Notes: generated from the letters alone by a model not told the origin. Shown: positions 47,454-59,393, counted from the stretch's first letter. The stretch: 64,000 nt of DNA from Musa acuminata AAA Group (GCF_036884655.1 NC_088335.1:48892001-48956000); one strand, 5' to 3'. Numbers and translations are program-made.

Positions 47454-50400
47454 CTGCCTCGACTCTCTTTCTTGACGCACCGCACCAGGACTAGTTGTAG
47501 CTCGTCTTCTTCTTCCTCCTCTTCTGCCTTCTCTTCTCCTCCTGTTACATGATCATGTTGCAGCTGGGCAATGTTACTGTCTTGCAAGCCTGAGATCCAT
47601 CCATCGTCTACATTTACGATGAGAGAGAGAGAGAGAGGGTAATGCAGCTTACCTAGGCCATCATTCTACACATGCGTATGAATCCTCCATGAGGATTTAT
47701 TGAGATAAACTGCATCTGCCATTAAAACACCGAAAAATATGGTCTTTCTAATTAAATGAGCTACAGAAACAAGAGCTGAAAAGGTCATTTCCTGCTAAAC
47801 TTCAATAAAATCTGAACCTGGTTGATGATAATATGGACCAACTTTGCATCATAGAAAAAGAATGAAGAGTGAGCGTCATTCATTCTTGATGGTGGCTCCT
47901 GTGCAGTTCCAGCTGACTAAACCATCCTGTGGGTGGGATATGTAATGCTTTGATACGTGTATATCAGAGCTACACGATGACTCTGCATCAGTTGACGCCT
48001 ATAGGAGCATAATAATTATTTGAAAGAAACAAGTAGCAGACACATATATGATTGATGCTTCTAAAGGAGCATAGTTATTTGAAAGAAACAAGTAGCAGAC
48101 ACATAAATAAGACACTGGCAAATGCAAAAGATGCACACCCAACAGTTGTCCAGCTTCTCAAAGTTGACAGGTAAACAACATGATCACTATGGACATCAGC
48201 ATAAAAAACATTACATGACGAAGTCCCTGATGAAAAAGGCTGAGTCAATCTCCAACCAGCATCATCCATGTCATTTCTTACGCTGAAGGAAAAAAATAAA
48301 GAACAAGTTTTTTATTTAGCATCATCTTTTAGGAGAGTGCAATTTAGAATGACATCTGCAAACAATATAAACACAGAGGCAGATAATGATTTATGCCACA
48401 AAAATGACCATCCACTCACAACACAAGCAAATTATGGACTGACAACTGGCACTGCCTTCGGAGACCGTCACAGGGAATCTAGTAATTCATCTGCTTGTTG
48501 CCAATTTACCTTAATAAGACTTGTTAATATTGTACACTTTAATATCACAAAAAACTGAGCTGGCCTGTTTTGATGTGTGGTCTAAAAATGGTAAATGATC
48601 TCAAATGATAGCGTAACAAGGTTATAGCAACCTAACAAGGTGGTTTTGTTGAAGACAGAACCAAAGAAATTGTCAATGCTAATATTTGTCAGTCAATTAA
48701 GTCCTGAAAAAAGAACAGCCAGCAAACAAGCTCCCGCGAATGCACGGTATAAAGAGATATTCATATATGCAGTCTCACCCTTACAAGTAGTGATCATTTT
48801 TTCTTGGTAGATCAAACCCCACCCCATACCCTACAAGAGAACCCTCACCACAGTGTTTTGGCAGCATGTTAAATCATGCACCAGAATTTTAATCTATACA
48901 GATGCCCAACTGGTGTCCAAGTAAAACCTTGCCCGTGGTATCATGGATCTTCAAGTACCTTCACTCACCAAGTCTCTAGTATTGCCAAGACCCTATGCAC
49001 GTCCTCAAAGGCGCACATATTATCCATATAATCTACCAACTTCCAGAAAATTTATTGTTCACAGTTCTTTAGTCTTCAGATCAGCTAAATGTATTTTTTC
49101 CAATCATTGAGCTACACTACAAGCATTTTTACTGGTCATAGGGCCATCAAATCAATCTCCATACTCTAGCGAAAAAGGAGAATGGTAGTAAGGCAAATAA
49201 CTTTAACCATATATCTGATATATTTTGCTTTCTTAATATCCATTCTATTGGCAGAGCTTCTGTTATCTCTTAGGCCTCATGAACTCTAAGCACCACCTCC
49301 ATAAGGATGCTAACTATAATAAAAATTCCATCGTCGATCTGTGTGGATCATGGAGTGAAAGCCTATATAAAACTTGTACTGGTTATCCCTCTTATCTCTT
49401 ACAGCTTCCAAAAGCAGCTAGCATTCTCCACCAATCAGATGGATGACTATGGTAATACATGATTTGGACACCTCATAAAATTCGATCTACACAAATCCTT
49501 TCATTTTCTATTTTCTGAAATACTTCAGACTTATTAAGATGCATGGCTAAGATATGGTTTATATATAGAAAAGAGATTAACATGCCAAACTTTTTCTAAT
49601 GAGGCATCTTGAAGAAATTGAATTCTCATTGTACCATAAAGCACAATTCTACCATTTTTTGTACTAACCATTGTTTAGTATTCAAGTTAGCTGCTTGAAT
49701 CATGATCAAGCACCCATACCAATCAAGGATTTTCCATTTGCAGAAAACAAAAAAAGAATTAAAATGGAAACTGGCCAACCGTCTCCAAGCAGAAAAGGAA
49801 GTATATGATAAATTCAGTCACTAGAATGAGAAGAGCCCAAACAAGATGAAAAGATAGTAGTAGTGGTAGAAACCCAATACCAATGTAACTCATAATGATA
49901 TGAGCAGCATGAACATGTCAAAGTGATTATTTACTAAACATAAAGCACTGCATAACACAAATTTTGTTGGAAGTTCACTTCTTACCATAACATAAGATGC
50001 CTATGCCACAGTAAGTATGCTTGTCATGCATCTGCAAAACAATTTGCAAGCATATATCAAAGAAAAAAAGAGGAAGACAAATCTAATCAATATAAGTTAG
50101 AATACTAGAAGGTGACAGGTTCATGAAAGCATCTTTCTTCCCCTTGGTTCATTCTACAACTAAAGCATGCTTTAGCAATCGATCAGTGCTCGCTTGAAGG
50201 AACAAGAATATTTGTCATTCATAAGAATTGATTACAAGAATATTAAGAAAAAGTGCAGCTAATCAAGCAATTACAAGATGAAAACAAACCCCTGAGAAAG
50301 CAATTCCAAATAAAATGAAATATGGCTAATTAATATCATTTGACCTCAGTAAATATGACAAGATATTCAAATTCAGAATGCTAATAACACTATTTAGTTA

Positions 50401-52153
50401 GAAAATTTAGCTGCACGATTTTACGAAATGATAACAAATGTATCATCATAGAATGTGTGTAATATGACATGAGTTCATCTTGCTCAAGTAAAAACAATAG
50501 AACTATTTGGTCAGGAGATAGGGATAAAGAGACAGTGAATAGCTAAAAAAGCATTCTTATAAAAACAACAAAACATATCAGCATACTGTCATGAAAGTTC
50601 ACTCTTCTATCTGTCATTGCAAATGTTCAGCTTAATACATCAAGTGGAATTACATCATACATGAAGTTAGTCCGGTCATCACAAACTCATTGTCATAGTA
50701 ACATGTAACTTCCATATTTATAAAGCTGCAAAAGTGGCCGAACGATACTATAACACAGAAATCTCTAAAAAATAAAATCAAATGATCATACATCATGAAC
50801 ACATTATGTTTAAATAGAAACAAACAGCATATGGCGTAGCTACAATTTACCACACAATGAAGATGACAACTTGAACAATGACGTCTAGAAGTCAACACAA
50901 AGTGCAAATATTGATACATGACTGGTGCACTAGAAACCATCACAAAAGAACTAATTCTACAATATGCATAAATTGCAACAATGGAGTTTCCCTGGATCGA
51001 ATCCAAGCTTTAATGGCTTCTTACAACCGTGGAATCATGAACCCCTAAGTTTGCAAGACAAGGGTTCAATTTATTGTTATAGGATATTCTTATGAATCAA
51101 ATTGGATAAACTACACAGTCTGCAAATCCAAACTGCAGGTGTAACAGTATATCAAGGCAAAAAGGAAACTGCTAATCCTCAAATCCTATGAACTAGTGCC
51201 CCACCACTAAGGTGGCCATTGATTAATTAATTGGAACATATGGATTAACAAAACTAATTATGATTATAGACTATAATATTTGCATTAGATCCCTAAGCAA
51301 GTGAAAACAAGGTCACAATTTAGTCTCTATAAAGCAATCTCTTTAAAATTCAAATAAAATGGGAAACAAAGACATTTTGACACCTTGCCAAGAAAATATG
51401 TTGATAGATAAAGACAACCTCCAAATTGGGGCATCGATCTAAAAATCACATTAGTCATTTTTAAACCAAATTTAGTCATTTGTCCTGTAAAAATCACAAG
51501 TGGAACAGGTTGGAGGCTATGTAAAAATTCTAGCTTCCATGGCATCAAAATACGAAAGCTTTATTATTCACCTGAAGATACAAGGGTTTCTATTTATGCC
51601 AGTGATTCTTCATATCATTAACATAAGTGCAACAGATGCGGCAGCAATTCTGTTCTACATGCTCAAAGCACTTTCTTCGGCTTAGCACTACAATATCAGT
51701 ATTGGATTATTGTTTTGATGTCTTGGGTTCAACTTACACCACCTAACTTGCATTTTGCTGATATTGTAACCAAGGGACTCAAATCCATGTAATTTGTTCT
51801 TCATATCTCCTGATCCATTCTATACACTTAATGAATAAGCCGAATAAGCCAAGAAAAGTTCACAGTATAACTCTTTTCTTGACTTCCAGGCATTACAGAA
51901 CAGTGATAACTGAAAATAGCTTTTTTCTAGAGATTTGAAATCCCTAAAGAAATTAAAACTTGTAATCCTTTGAGCAGGATCGATACATCCAACTATAATT
52001 ATAGTGACATATATCGTAGAATTATCAGCATTTGCCTCCCATGACAAAGTCTAATCCACCCTTTTAAACTTAAAGCGAAGCAAAGAATGAACAAAAGTCA
52101 TGGGTATTATAGCAAAGATATAAGTCATGTACATTTGAAGAAAAAGCAGTCAC
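47454..52153. other. Gene-free stretch, possibly the long intron of the stress-protein gene
   Basis: AT-rich with no coding exon recognised on either strand apart from a candidate terminal exon of the universal stress protein near 48278-48282 (minus strand). A GA run lies near 47621-47637. No LTR ends or transposon proteins were found. Its length and uniform AT content fit a large intron. Confidence 0.35.
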
Positions 52154-52892
52154 CTTTATGCTCATCGGTGGCATCATGGTATTCTTGCTCCTCTTCAGGC
52201 ACGGGATGGAGCTCCACGTCCTTCTCCAAAGGAAGCGTGGCGCCATTGTCGAGAGGCGCTGATGATCCCCCGGGCCCCAATCCGACGCCGGTTCCATCAT
52301 CCGGGAAGCGGACCACCACGACTGGACAAACACAGTGATGCACACAGTAATCGCTGACGCTCCCGAGACGGCTCTTGCTGCTCCTCCTGGAGGCGCCGAA
52401 GCCCCGGCTTCCCATGATGACCGCGCTGAGGCCAAGCCTCTCGACCTCCAGGCAGAGGCGCTCCTTCATGTCGTGATCCTTCACGATGTGGATCTTGAAG
52501 GGGATCTGGGCCTCGACGAGGGGCTGGGCCAGGTCCTGCGCCTTGGTGGATGTGAAGGCGTCGAAGTCCTCCTCCAGCTTCTGCTGCGACAACTCCGAGT
52601 CCGGATCGGCGGAGACGGAGAGGTCGATGGCGCCCCAGTCGGCGCCGTAAAGGATGCTAGTGGAGCGGACGTGGAGAAGAATGACGGCGTCCCCGGGGCG
52701 GAGGTAGTTCTGGACGGCCCACTTGACGGCGTAGGCGCTCTCGTCGCTGAGGTCGACGGCGATGGCGATCCGGCGGTGGGATCCGGGGCTGGCGGCGGCG
52801 GCGGCCGAGAGGAAGAAGCGAGGGGACGAGGGTTCGATTGCCGGTGGCCGGCCCTGGCGATCGGACTTGGGAGGCGTCATGTGAGTGTCCAT
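52154..52892 (-). CDS. Universal stress protein (PHOS32/PHOS34-like), main exon
   Basis: Cytosolic UspA-domain protein, probably ATP-binding. The main exon encodes 246 residues: a Pro/Ser N-terminus containing PSSPRFFLS (Ser23-Pro24 resembles the MAP-kinase site of PHOS32), then RRIAIAVDLSDESAYAVKWA, NYLRPGDAVILLHV, and a DFDAFTSTKAQDLAQPL helix. The nucleotide-binding motif VIMGSRGFG continues to GSVSDYC (pattern G-2x-G-9x-G-S, Gly161 to Ser178), followed by HHCVCPVVVVRFPDD and an acidic tail EEEQEYHDATDEHK. A donor (AAAG/GTGACT) at 52153 interrupts the last codons; reading on would add GDCFFFKCT. A phase-compatible acceptor at 48283 would give one more residue (Ala) and a stop, with an intron of about 3.9 kb; this last exon is inference. 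Confidence 0.92.
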
Positions 52893-53839
52893 GGAGAGGG
52901 TTTCGAGGGTTTACACAGTAGCGATCCTAAACGAGGGAGAAGAGAGGGCGAGGTGGGAGTGGTCTCCGTCGATGCGTCAAATCTGTTTGATTGGGTTGGG
53001 AAGGAACGAAGGGGATAAAGATGCGGCGAAATGGAAATGGCCAGTACTGGAGGACTCGAAGCTGGATTCAAGCGATGTCCGCCCCGTGATGCTAACTCAC
53101 GATGTAAGCCCTAAACTCTGAACAGTTTCGGCAAGTTGGGTTGAGTCAAAGGTCAACCCTAACCCAACCCATGGTTAAGATATTGGATAATACAATATAT
53201 TCTTTCTATTGTGACTAAGGGTGGATTTCGTTGGCCATGGAATTCTTTGAGACAATTATTATGGCAACTCATATGTTTAGAGAAACTAATCAACGAGTCC
53301 ATCGGTTAGCCTCAAAGCCAAAAGCTGTAAAATATTATCTTTAATATATCATATATTTTTTTTTTGAATTTTGGAAAAAAAAACACATAAATTATAAAAA
53401 TGTATTATTTTTAAATCTTATTATAAAAATTCTCAATTATTTAGCTGCGCAAAAAAATGTATTAGTCATATCTAAAAAAGAAATCTATGAAGAGTTGGAA
53501 AACACAAGAAACCCGAATAAAAACTAGAAATAAAAAAAAAAATCAGATTAAACTTCTTTTCAAAAATGTCGAGTATGAACAGCTCCAAAGAAACAAAAAG
53601 AAAAACAGGTAAGTACACCAATCAACGATCCACAACTCACTAGAATTACACAAAAATTCTGAACCTTTTTTTTTGTGTCAAAAGTAAAGAGTAAAATGAG
53701 TAATTTTTTTTCCTTTTTATATGTTTATTTATATTGTCGGTACTATTTGAAACGTGGCTTTCCCGTCATCTTGACCGTCCGATCCGGATCCAGGGATGGT
53801 GTCGCCTTCGCCGCCATGTTCCATCGCGGCCAGCGGTGA
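52893..53839. other. Spacer between the stress-protein and cyclin genes
   Basis: The stress-protein leader and promoter (52893-53130) followed by AT-rich DNA without recognisable features. The open frames here show no motifs. Confidence 0.4.
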
Positions 53840-54987
53840 CTAGGAACCCGACCCAACCTTCTTCGCCGCCGCTAAATCACAGCGATTCGTGTTCACTTTC
53901 CTCATTATTTCTTGGCACACTCTTATTTTCTCCTACACCGAGACTAGCGATCAGCGAATTCCGGAAAATAATTCCGGTGGTAAAAAGAATGAAACAAGAT
54001 CGATTACTGGATCGAAACCAAAGGATGAGCTAACGGCGGACTTGAAGTCGGGGAATTGGGCGGGGAACAGGTCGAAGGCGGCGAAGTGCAGCGCGGACGC
54101 CGCGATCACCGACGGCTTGAACCCTAAAAGCATTTCCTCTGTCCAGAAAAGATTGCAGCGTTAGGACACTATCGAAACCCCGATGCTTCGAGAACGAGGG
54201 GTGAGATCGATCGCTACCGGTTTGGACATGGAACAGAATCTTGGAGGCTCGATCCTTGAGATCTTGGACCTGACGCGGATCTGTCGATGGGAAGGAGGAG
54301 AGGAAGTAATCAAGGAAAGCGAAGGGGGTGATCGATCGCATCCGCCATCCCAGAGACTCAAGAACCAGGTACTGCAACCGCTCGATCGTCTGCGGCATGA
54401 ATTGGAACGGCTGCGTCGCCTGACCCATCGGTCGGAGAAGTCAGAAAGATTAAAGTCGAAGGGCATCGAGAACAAGGTCGAAACGGTACTTGGAACTCGG
54501 CGACGGAGAACCCGTGGTCGAGCATCTTGGAGGCGAGGGAGAGGCAGGCGAGGGAGAGGAAGACCGCGAACCATGGCTGCTTCACCTGGAACAGAAACAA
54601 AGCCAAAGAAGGATCCGTTCTTGGAAACATAAACGATGCCAACCGGAGAGTGTATTGCTCTTCGTCTACCTGGGTCACTCGCTTCGTGAGGAACCTGTCG
54701 AGGTAGGTGACGGCGAGATAGGCGGTGGCCGGACCCACGCTGCACGGCGGCTCCACGGCCTTTTCCAAGAGAGATCAGAACCCTAGAGCAGAAGAACAAA
54801 CGTCTCTCGGGCACGCCCTCGCGCGAGAGATTACCTTGCGAATCTGGGCGACGGCGTCGCGGCGGACGGAGTCGGTGGGCTCGTCGGAGATATCGGCATC
54901 GTGGTCGACCTCGGCGGCGAAAAGTGCAACGAGCAGCTTCCCATCGTCTCCGGAGTAATCAAGCGGGTTCTCAAGGCTGTACCCCAT
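53840..54987 (-). CDS. CYCD6: D6-type cyclin, 6 exons
   Basis: D-type cyclins activate CDKA at the G1/S transition; CYCD6 acts in formative divisions in Arabidopsis. Minus-strand exons: 54987-54835, 54759-54670, 54585-54490, 54419-54218, 54138-54008 and 53932-53840. All are GT-AG and phases join to 254 residues. Cyclin-box motifs: RRDAVAQIRKAVEPPCSVGP, ATAYLAVTYLDRFLTKRV, FLSLACLSLASKML, FQFMPQTIERLQYLVLESLG, WRMRSITPFAFLDYF. The cyclin C domain has GFKPSVIAASALHFAAFDLF, which matches D6 cyclins rather than D1-D3. The N-terminus (MGYSLENPLDYSGDD) has no LxCxE retinoblastoma-binding motif, again as in D6. The last exon (KIRVCQEIMRKVN) was placed by phase and by its likeness to the ECYxxMQE segment of D cyclins and is the least certain part. 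Introns are compact (70-86 bp). Confidence 0.9.
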
Positions 54988-54992
54988 CGAGG

Positions 54993-55023
<31 letters not shown>

Positions 55024-55093
55024 CAGAGAGGGGGAGGGAAGAAGGGGACAGGGAAGGGAGTGGCAGTTGGAGGGAGAAAGAAGCGCGAGGTCT

Positions 55094-55153
<60 letters not shown>

Positions 55154-56295
55154 GGAGGGATGAGATGGACAGTGCATGCGTACATGAACGGGAGATGTTG
55201 AATGCATGAATTGGTGATGCAACAGATATGCTTGTGAGATTTGAAAGGAAGACATCTCTATTTCTCTTCTCTATATTTTACATTACATTGGAAGGCATTT
55301 GTTGGGTGGCAGTATAGATATATTTCATTGATGTAGATCATGAACGACATGCATATATGTGTGACACTGCAGGAGGCCAAGTTATGAGTTATACGTCATC
55401 GTTACGTGCATTATTTTACTGAGGCATTTGAGTTTGTATTTTGTATTTTTTTGTTGATATTATGAATTAATAGAATTTGTTTGATTTGTTTGGCACATAA
55501 TTAATTATTAGATTAATTTCCAGTTGGTTGCTTACTTATTAACCATATCAATATATTTCGATGTCAGGCATGAACATGTATTTATTACTCTATCTCAATT
55601 CAGCTCAAATCGATCGATACGTCTTGAGATCTCGATGATTAAGCTATTGATTCAGCTAACCAAGCCAATTAGATCTCAAGCTTAATGACCAAACATCATC
55701 ATCTTCGTCTCGATTGCAGAATATGTTCGAATTGATTTGACCACACATCAAAGGTCAAAAGCCATGCATCGTCAATTTTAGTACACTATTTTATTGAGAT
55801 GGGTCCCTACTATGAATAATTAAGACGACTATGAATCCAGGAGAAGTGTCCCTCCGAATGCTGATGGTAAGATGGCAGGAGAAGGGTAGTACCATGTCAT
55901 GGATCTTTTAAAGCGGATCCAGTAGGTTGTCGAATCGGATACGGATCCTGCATGAAAGCATGCATCCAGTGATGTCCATAGAACTGTATACTTGAGTCTC
56001 CTTCGGATGTGGAGAGTTCTGGATGGATCCGACCCAATGACACCCAAACACGTAAGTCATGGCGCCTCCTTGTCCATTGCGTGTAAGTTTGGACGACATG
56101 GAAAGTACGTAAAGCAATTAAAGCTTGGCGAGGACGAGTCTTGGCAACATGCATGGCTTCTGAATGATACGTATCAAGTGGTGGCCAAGGCAGGCATACA
56201 CATCTCTTGGGTGAAACCATTAATGCTTTAGCTCGTAAGGTTGACCATGTCTTTCAGCTCGTCTTCGGCCACCCATTGTTCTTTTGTTCGTGGAG
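54988..56295. other. Cyclin promoter side and spacer with microsatellites
   Basis: A GA/GGGA-rich leader (54999-55017) and a perfect TA run of about 28 units (55096-55152) lie 10-165 bp upstream of the cyclin ATG. Beyond about 55200 I see nothing supportable; the frames at 55829-56220 lack motifs. Confidence 0.45.
55096..55152. repeat. (TA)n microsatellite upstream of the cyclin gene
   Basis: 57 bp of uninterrupted TA, 109 bp from the cyclin ATG. This is where a TATA box would be expected, so length changes could affect transcription. Confidence 0.95.
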
Positions 56296-56296
56296 A

Positions 56297-56391
<95 letters not shown>
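56296..56391. repeat. Compound (TC)n(TA)n microsatellite
   Basis: About 10 TC units followed by about 37 uninterrupted TA units, the longest simple repeat in the window. Confidence 0.95.
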
Positions 56392-56395
<4 letters not shown>

Positions 56396-56468
56396 TGACA
56401 AAATCAAAGGACAACTTATAAAAATAAAAAATTGTACAGACATAGCTTCAAAATTATCAAACAAAAAT

Positions 56469-56867
56469 TGTTAGTTTGAGGAGTCTCATAGTCCCACATC
56501 GAGAAAATCAGACTTGTTATCTCTTATTGAAACTATAAATAAGGGTATGGGTTTTGAAGTCAAATGCACCACAAGAAAAACCTAAGCGTTTATTTTGGGT
56601 TTAAGTCCACACTTAATTAAATAGTTTAGATTTTTCTTGTTTAATAGATTCGGGTGTTTTATGGCCTAGGAACATCTTCCTAAGATATTTGTAATAGTCT
56701 CTCTTTTATAGTAGTGATTTGCTCCTCTTTCGTCTGGATGTATGTCAAGATCAATTGACCGAACCATGTAAATATGATGTTCTCGTCGTTTTTATCTTTT
56801 CGTTTTATTATCTTTGTTGGGTTATCAAAATTACCTTTTGGTAAAGTTTCTGGGACTAGCTCTAACA
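56469..56867. mobile_element. Solo LTR with target-site duplication
   Basis: 399 bp starting TGTTAG and ending CTAACA (inverted LTR ends), flanked by a perfect 5-bp duplication AAAAT at 56464-56468 and 56868-56872. It contains ATAGTCCCACATCG, a phrase common in monocot LTRs, and a TATA box (CTATAAATA) about 65 bp in, so the LTR reads on the + strand. No internal region or second LTR is adjacent, which fits LTR-LTR recombination. Confidence 0.85.
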
Positions 56868-56872
56868 AAAAT

Positions 56873-57632
56873 AATTATGTAAACTTTTATAACATAAATT
56901 AGTCGGTCCGTTCTCTTCATTAAACTGTAGTAAATTAATAGTAAATAAATAATAATATATCTAACTTTCGAATTATAATATCATTCCTAAGCAAGTAAAA
57001 AATCTCTCATTTTTTCAGCAAATGTTGATTAGCTATGTCTCAAAACTTTCATAATATTTTACTTAATTTTTGCCTTTAGGTGAATCATAGTGACATGTTA
57101 TATTATTATTTTTATCATGTGTCTAAATTTATTTCAAACTTTAATTATACATTCTAAATTGTTTTTTTACTAGCATTAATTAATATCACAATTATTTTAT
57201 TTAAGTATCTAATAATCATCAGGTCAAGAGCCAAAAAAAAAAAAACCCCTGTTTAACAGCCTATGCAAGAAGAGGATGTAACTATAAAAACACAAAATAA
57301 TTTAGGTATATGACAAAAAGAAGAAGAAGAAGAAGAAGAAGAAGAAGAAGAAGAAGAAGAAGATGGAGTAAGTTCTATGGGGTACACCGCACAGATAAAG
57401 ACTAATTTGATATGGGTCGGCCGATAACAACGTATTAACACACACAACTTGGAGCCTTCAACAGCACTTAGGTAAAAGATATTGGAGGAGTCTTGCCATT
57501 CCTATATCTACACTGCATTATTTAGCCACTGCATCAGCATGCTGCAGTGGCGGGCACCCTCCCGAAAACAATACCTTAATCGTACGACTCATCGACCGCT
57601 GCTCGGCACGAGCTGCCGAAGACAACTCGGAG
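56873..57632. other. AT-rich spacer with microsatellite
   Basis: Downstream side of the decarboxylase gene. An AAG repeat of about 15 units lies at 57317-57363. Nothing else supportable. Confidence 0.45.
57317..57363. repeat. (AAG)n microsatellite
   Basis: About 15 uninterrupted AAG units. Confidence 0.95.
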
Positions 57633-59150
57633 TTACTCGAGCGGCCTGCCACCGAGCACCTCCTCAGCCTTCGCCCTGATCAGCTCCCAAGCACTCGCCA
57701 CGTGGCGATGCTCGGTGAGCGTCGCCCCCACCGCGAAACGCAGCACGTACTTCCCGCCCAACACCGTGTGCGTCACGTACGCCCTCCCGCTGCCGTTGAC
57801 CAGCGCCAGCAGCCTCCGGTTGTCCGCCTCCGCCGCAGCCTCCTCTCCGCCCCAAGCCCTGATGCGGAAGCACACCAACGCGAACCTCCGCGGAGCCACC
57901 ACCTCGAACCGGCGGTCCTCCCGCACCATCCCCTCGAACGCCCGCGCCATCTCCACGTCGCTCCGGATGTGCGCCTGCAGCCCCGCGACGCCGTACGTCC
58001 GCAGCACCATCCAGAGCTTGAGAGCTCGGAACCGGCGACCCACCCCCACCTGCAGGTCCTTGCAGTCGACCACCAGGCCGGACTCGCTGGGCCCGTTCTT
58101 GAGGTACTCCGGGTTAGTCCCCAGCGACTCGGCCAGCCGCGGCCGGTCCCGGAGCCAGAGGCAGGTGCAGTCGAGGCCGGTGAGCAGCCACTTGTGGGGG
58201 CTGATGCTGAGGGAGTCCGCTCGCTCCACCCCGTCGAGGAAGCGCCGGAACTCGGGGCAGATGCACGCGCTGCCCGCGTACGCCGCGTCCACGTGCACCC
58301 ACGCGCCGAACTCGGCGGCCACATCGGCGATGAGGCCCAAGGGATCCACTGCAGCGGAGGAGGTGGTCCCCACGGTGGCGCAGACGTAGGCGGGCACAAG
58401 ACCCGCCGCTGCGTCGGCCGCCATCGCGTCGCGGAGTCGGGCCGCCACAAGCGCGTACCCCGAACCGGGTCGAGTCGGGATCAACCGGACGTTGGTCTGG
58501 TCGAACCCGGCGATTCTGCATGCCTTGGCGAACGTGGAATGGGTCTGGTCGGAGCCGTAGGCCACGAGGCGGCTGATCGGCACGCCTCCGGCCCGGCGTA
58601 CCGCGCCGTCGCGGGAGGCCACGAGAGTGCAAAGGATGGCCTCGCTGGTGGTGGCGTGTATGACGCCGCCGCCTCCACCGCCGCTGTCCGAGGAGGATCG
58701 AAAAGCAGGCGGCAGTCGAAGCAGCTGCGCCAGCCAGTCAAGTACGAGCTCCTCGAGCTCCGTGGCAGCAGGACAGGACAGCCAGGTGAAGGCGACGGGG
58801 TTGAGCGCGGAGGCGATGAAGTCCCCGACGAGGGCCGCGGAGCCGAGTGTGGCCGGGAAGTAAGCAAAGAAGTTGGGGCTGGCCCAGTTGGTCATGCCGG
58901 GAAGCACCGCACCGCGGATGTCGCGGAGGGCGTCCTCGAGGGTGGCGCCGCAGGGGGGTGGGGCGGCCGGCATGAGGTGGCGGAGGTAGCCGGGCTGCAC
59001 TTGCGGCAGCACTGGTTGCGTGTCCACGTTCTTATAATAGTCCACGATGAAGTCGACGGAGAGCAGCAGTTGCTCTCTAAGATCATCGAGGTCCAAGGGC
59101 TTGAAGCCATCAATGGTAACCACGGGGAGGTTGGCATCAAGGCTTTCCAT
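57633..59150 (-). CDS. TDC: Aromatic L-amino acid decarboxylase, predicted tryptophan decarboxylase
   Basis: Cytosolic PLP-dependent group II decarboxylase that converts tryptophan to tryptamine, the entry to serotonin, melatonin and indole amines. Single exon, 505 residues, as in rice TDC. Motifs: FKPLDLDDLREQLLLSVDFI near residue 16, WASPNFFAYFPATLGSAALV at 89, AFTWLSCPAATELEELVLDW at 120, SDQTHS (His204 stacks on PLP), WVHVDAAYAGSACICPEFR (Asp288), SISPHKWLLT (Lys320 forms the PLP Schiff base) and NPEYLKN (Tyr349, the decarboxylase form; aldehyde synthases have Phe). Gly371 in VGVGRRFRALKLW corresponds to the glycine that favours indolic substrates; tyrosine decarboxylases have Ser there. 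Substrate is therefore inferred, not proved. Very GC-rich codons create a 532-codon antisense frame that is not a gene. Confidence 0.95.
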   Translation of the reverse strand: MESLDANLPVVTIDGFKPLDLDDLREQLLLSVDFIVDYYKNVDTQPVLPQVQPGYLRHLMPAAPPPCGATLEDALRDIRGAVLPGMTNWASPNFFAYFPATLGSAALVGDFIASALNPVAFTWLSCPAATELEELVLDWLAQLLRLPPAFRSSSDSGGGGGGVIHATTSEAILCTLVASRDGAVRRAGGVPISRLVAYGSDQTHSTFAKACRIAGFDQTNVRLIPTRPGSGYALVAARLRDAMAADAAAGLVPAYVCATVGTTSSAAVDPLGLIADVAAEFGAWVHVDAAYAGSACICPEFRRFLDGVERADSLSISPHKWLLTGLDCTCLWLRDRPRLAESLGTNPEYLKNGPSESGLVVDCKDLQVGVGRRFRALKLWMVLRTYGVAGLQAHIRSDVEMARAFEGMVREDRRFEVVAPRRFALVCFRIRAWGGEEAAAEADNRRLLALVNGSGRAYVTHTVLGGKYVLRFAVGATLTEHRHVASAWELIRAKAEEVLGGRPLE

Positions 59151-59214
59151 GGCACACGAAGAAGGAGGAAGAAGGCTGATAGGATGAAGAGAGCGGGAGG
59201 GCAGGTTGGGCTCG

Positions 59215-59221
59215 TTATATA
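59215..59221 (-). promoter_or_regulatory. TATA box of the decarboxylase gene
   Basis: TATATAA on the minus strand, 65 bp upstream of the ATG at 59150. Confidence 0.7.
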
Positions 59222-59311
59222 CAGGCGAAGAACGGTGGGTCGGTGGGTGGGTGCAGAAGCAGAGGGAGGATCAAATGCGCCGAGGAAACACGGGGGATGA
59301 TAGAAGTGGGG

Positions 59312-59393
59312 CACGGTCGCTTCAGATAGGGGTTTGACCCGAGGAGACGGGACACGGTCGCTTCAGATAGGGGTTTGACCCGAGGAGACGGGG
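59312..59393. repeat. Tandem 41-bp duplication in the decarboxylase promoter
   Basis: Two nearly identical 41-bp units (CACGGTCGCTTCAGATAGGG ... GAGGAGACGGG) start at 59312 and 59353; a third begins (CACGG at 59394) and diverges. Each full unit contains a W-box TTGACC (59334 and 59375), 184-226 bp upstream of the ATG. Confidence 0.92.

Noticed and set aside
46830..47587. Two minus-strand frames of about 200 codons over the EF-hand gene
   Set aside because: His/Gln/Arg/Ser-rich translation without domains; the + strand frame has a clear EF-hand.
54775..55255. Frames with long Tyr-Ile runs near 55100
   Set aside because: Translations of the TA microsatellite upstream of the cyclin start; the true cyclin start is the ATG at 54987.
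57702..59300. 532-codon open frame antisense to the decarboxylase
   Set aside because: It is created by the GC-rich third positions of the real gene. It has Arg/His/Pro-rich low-complexity content and no family motif, while the minus strand encodes a complete decarboxylase.
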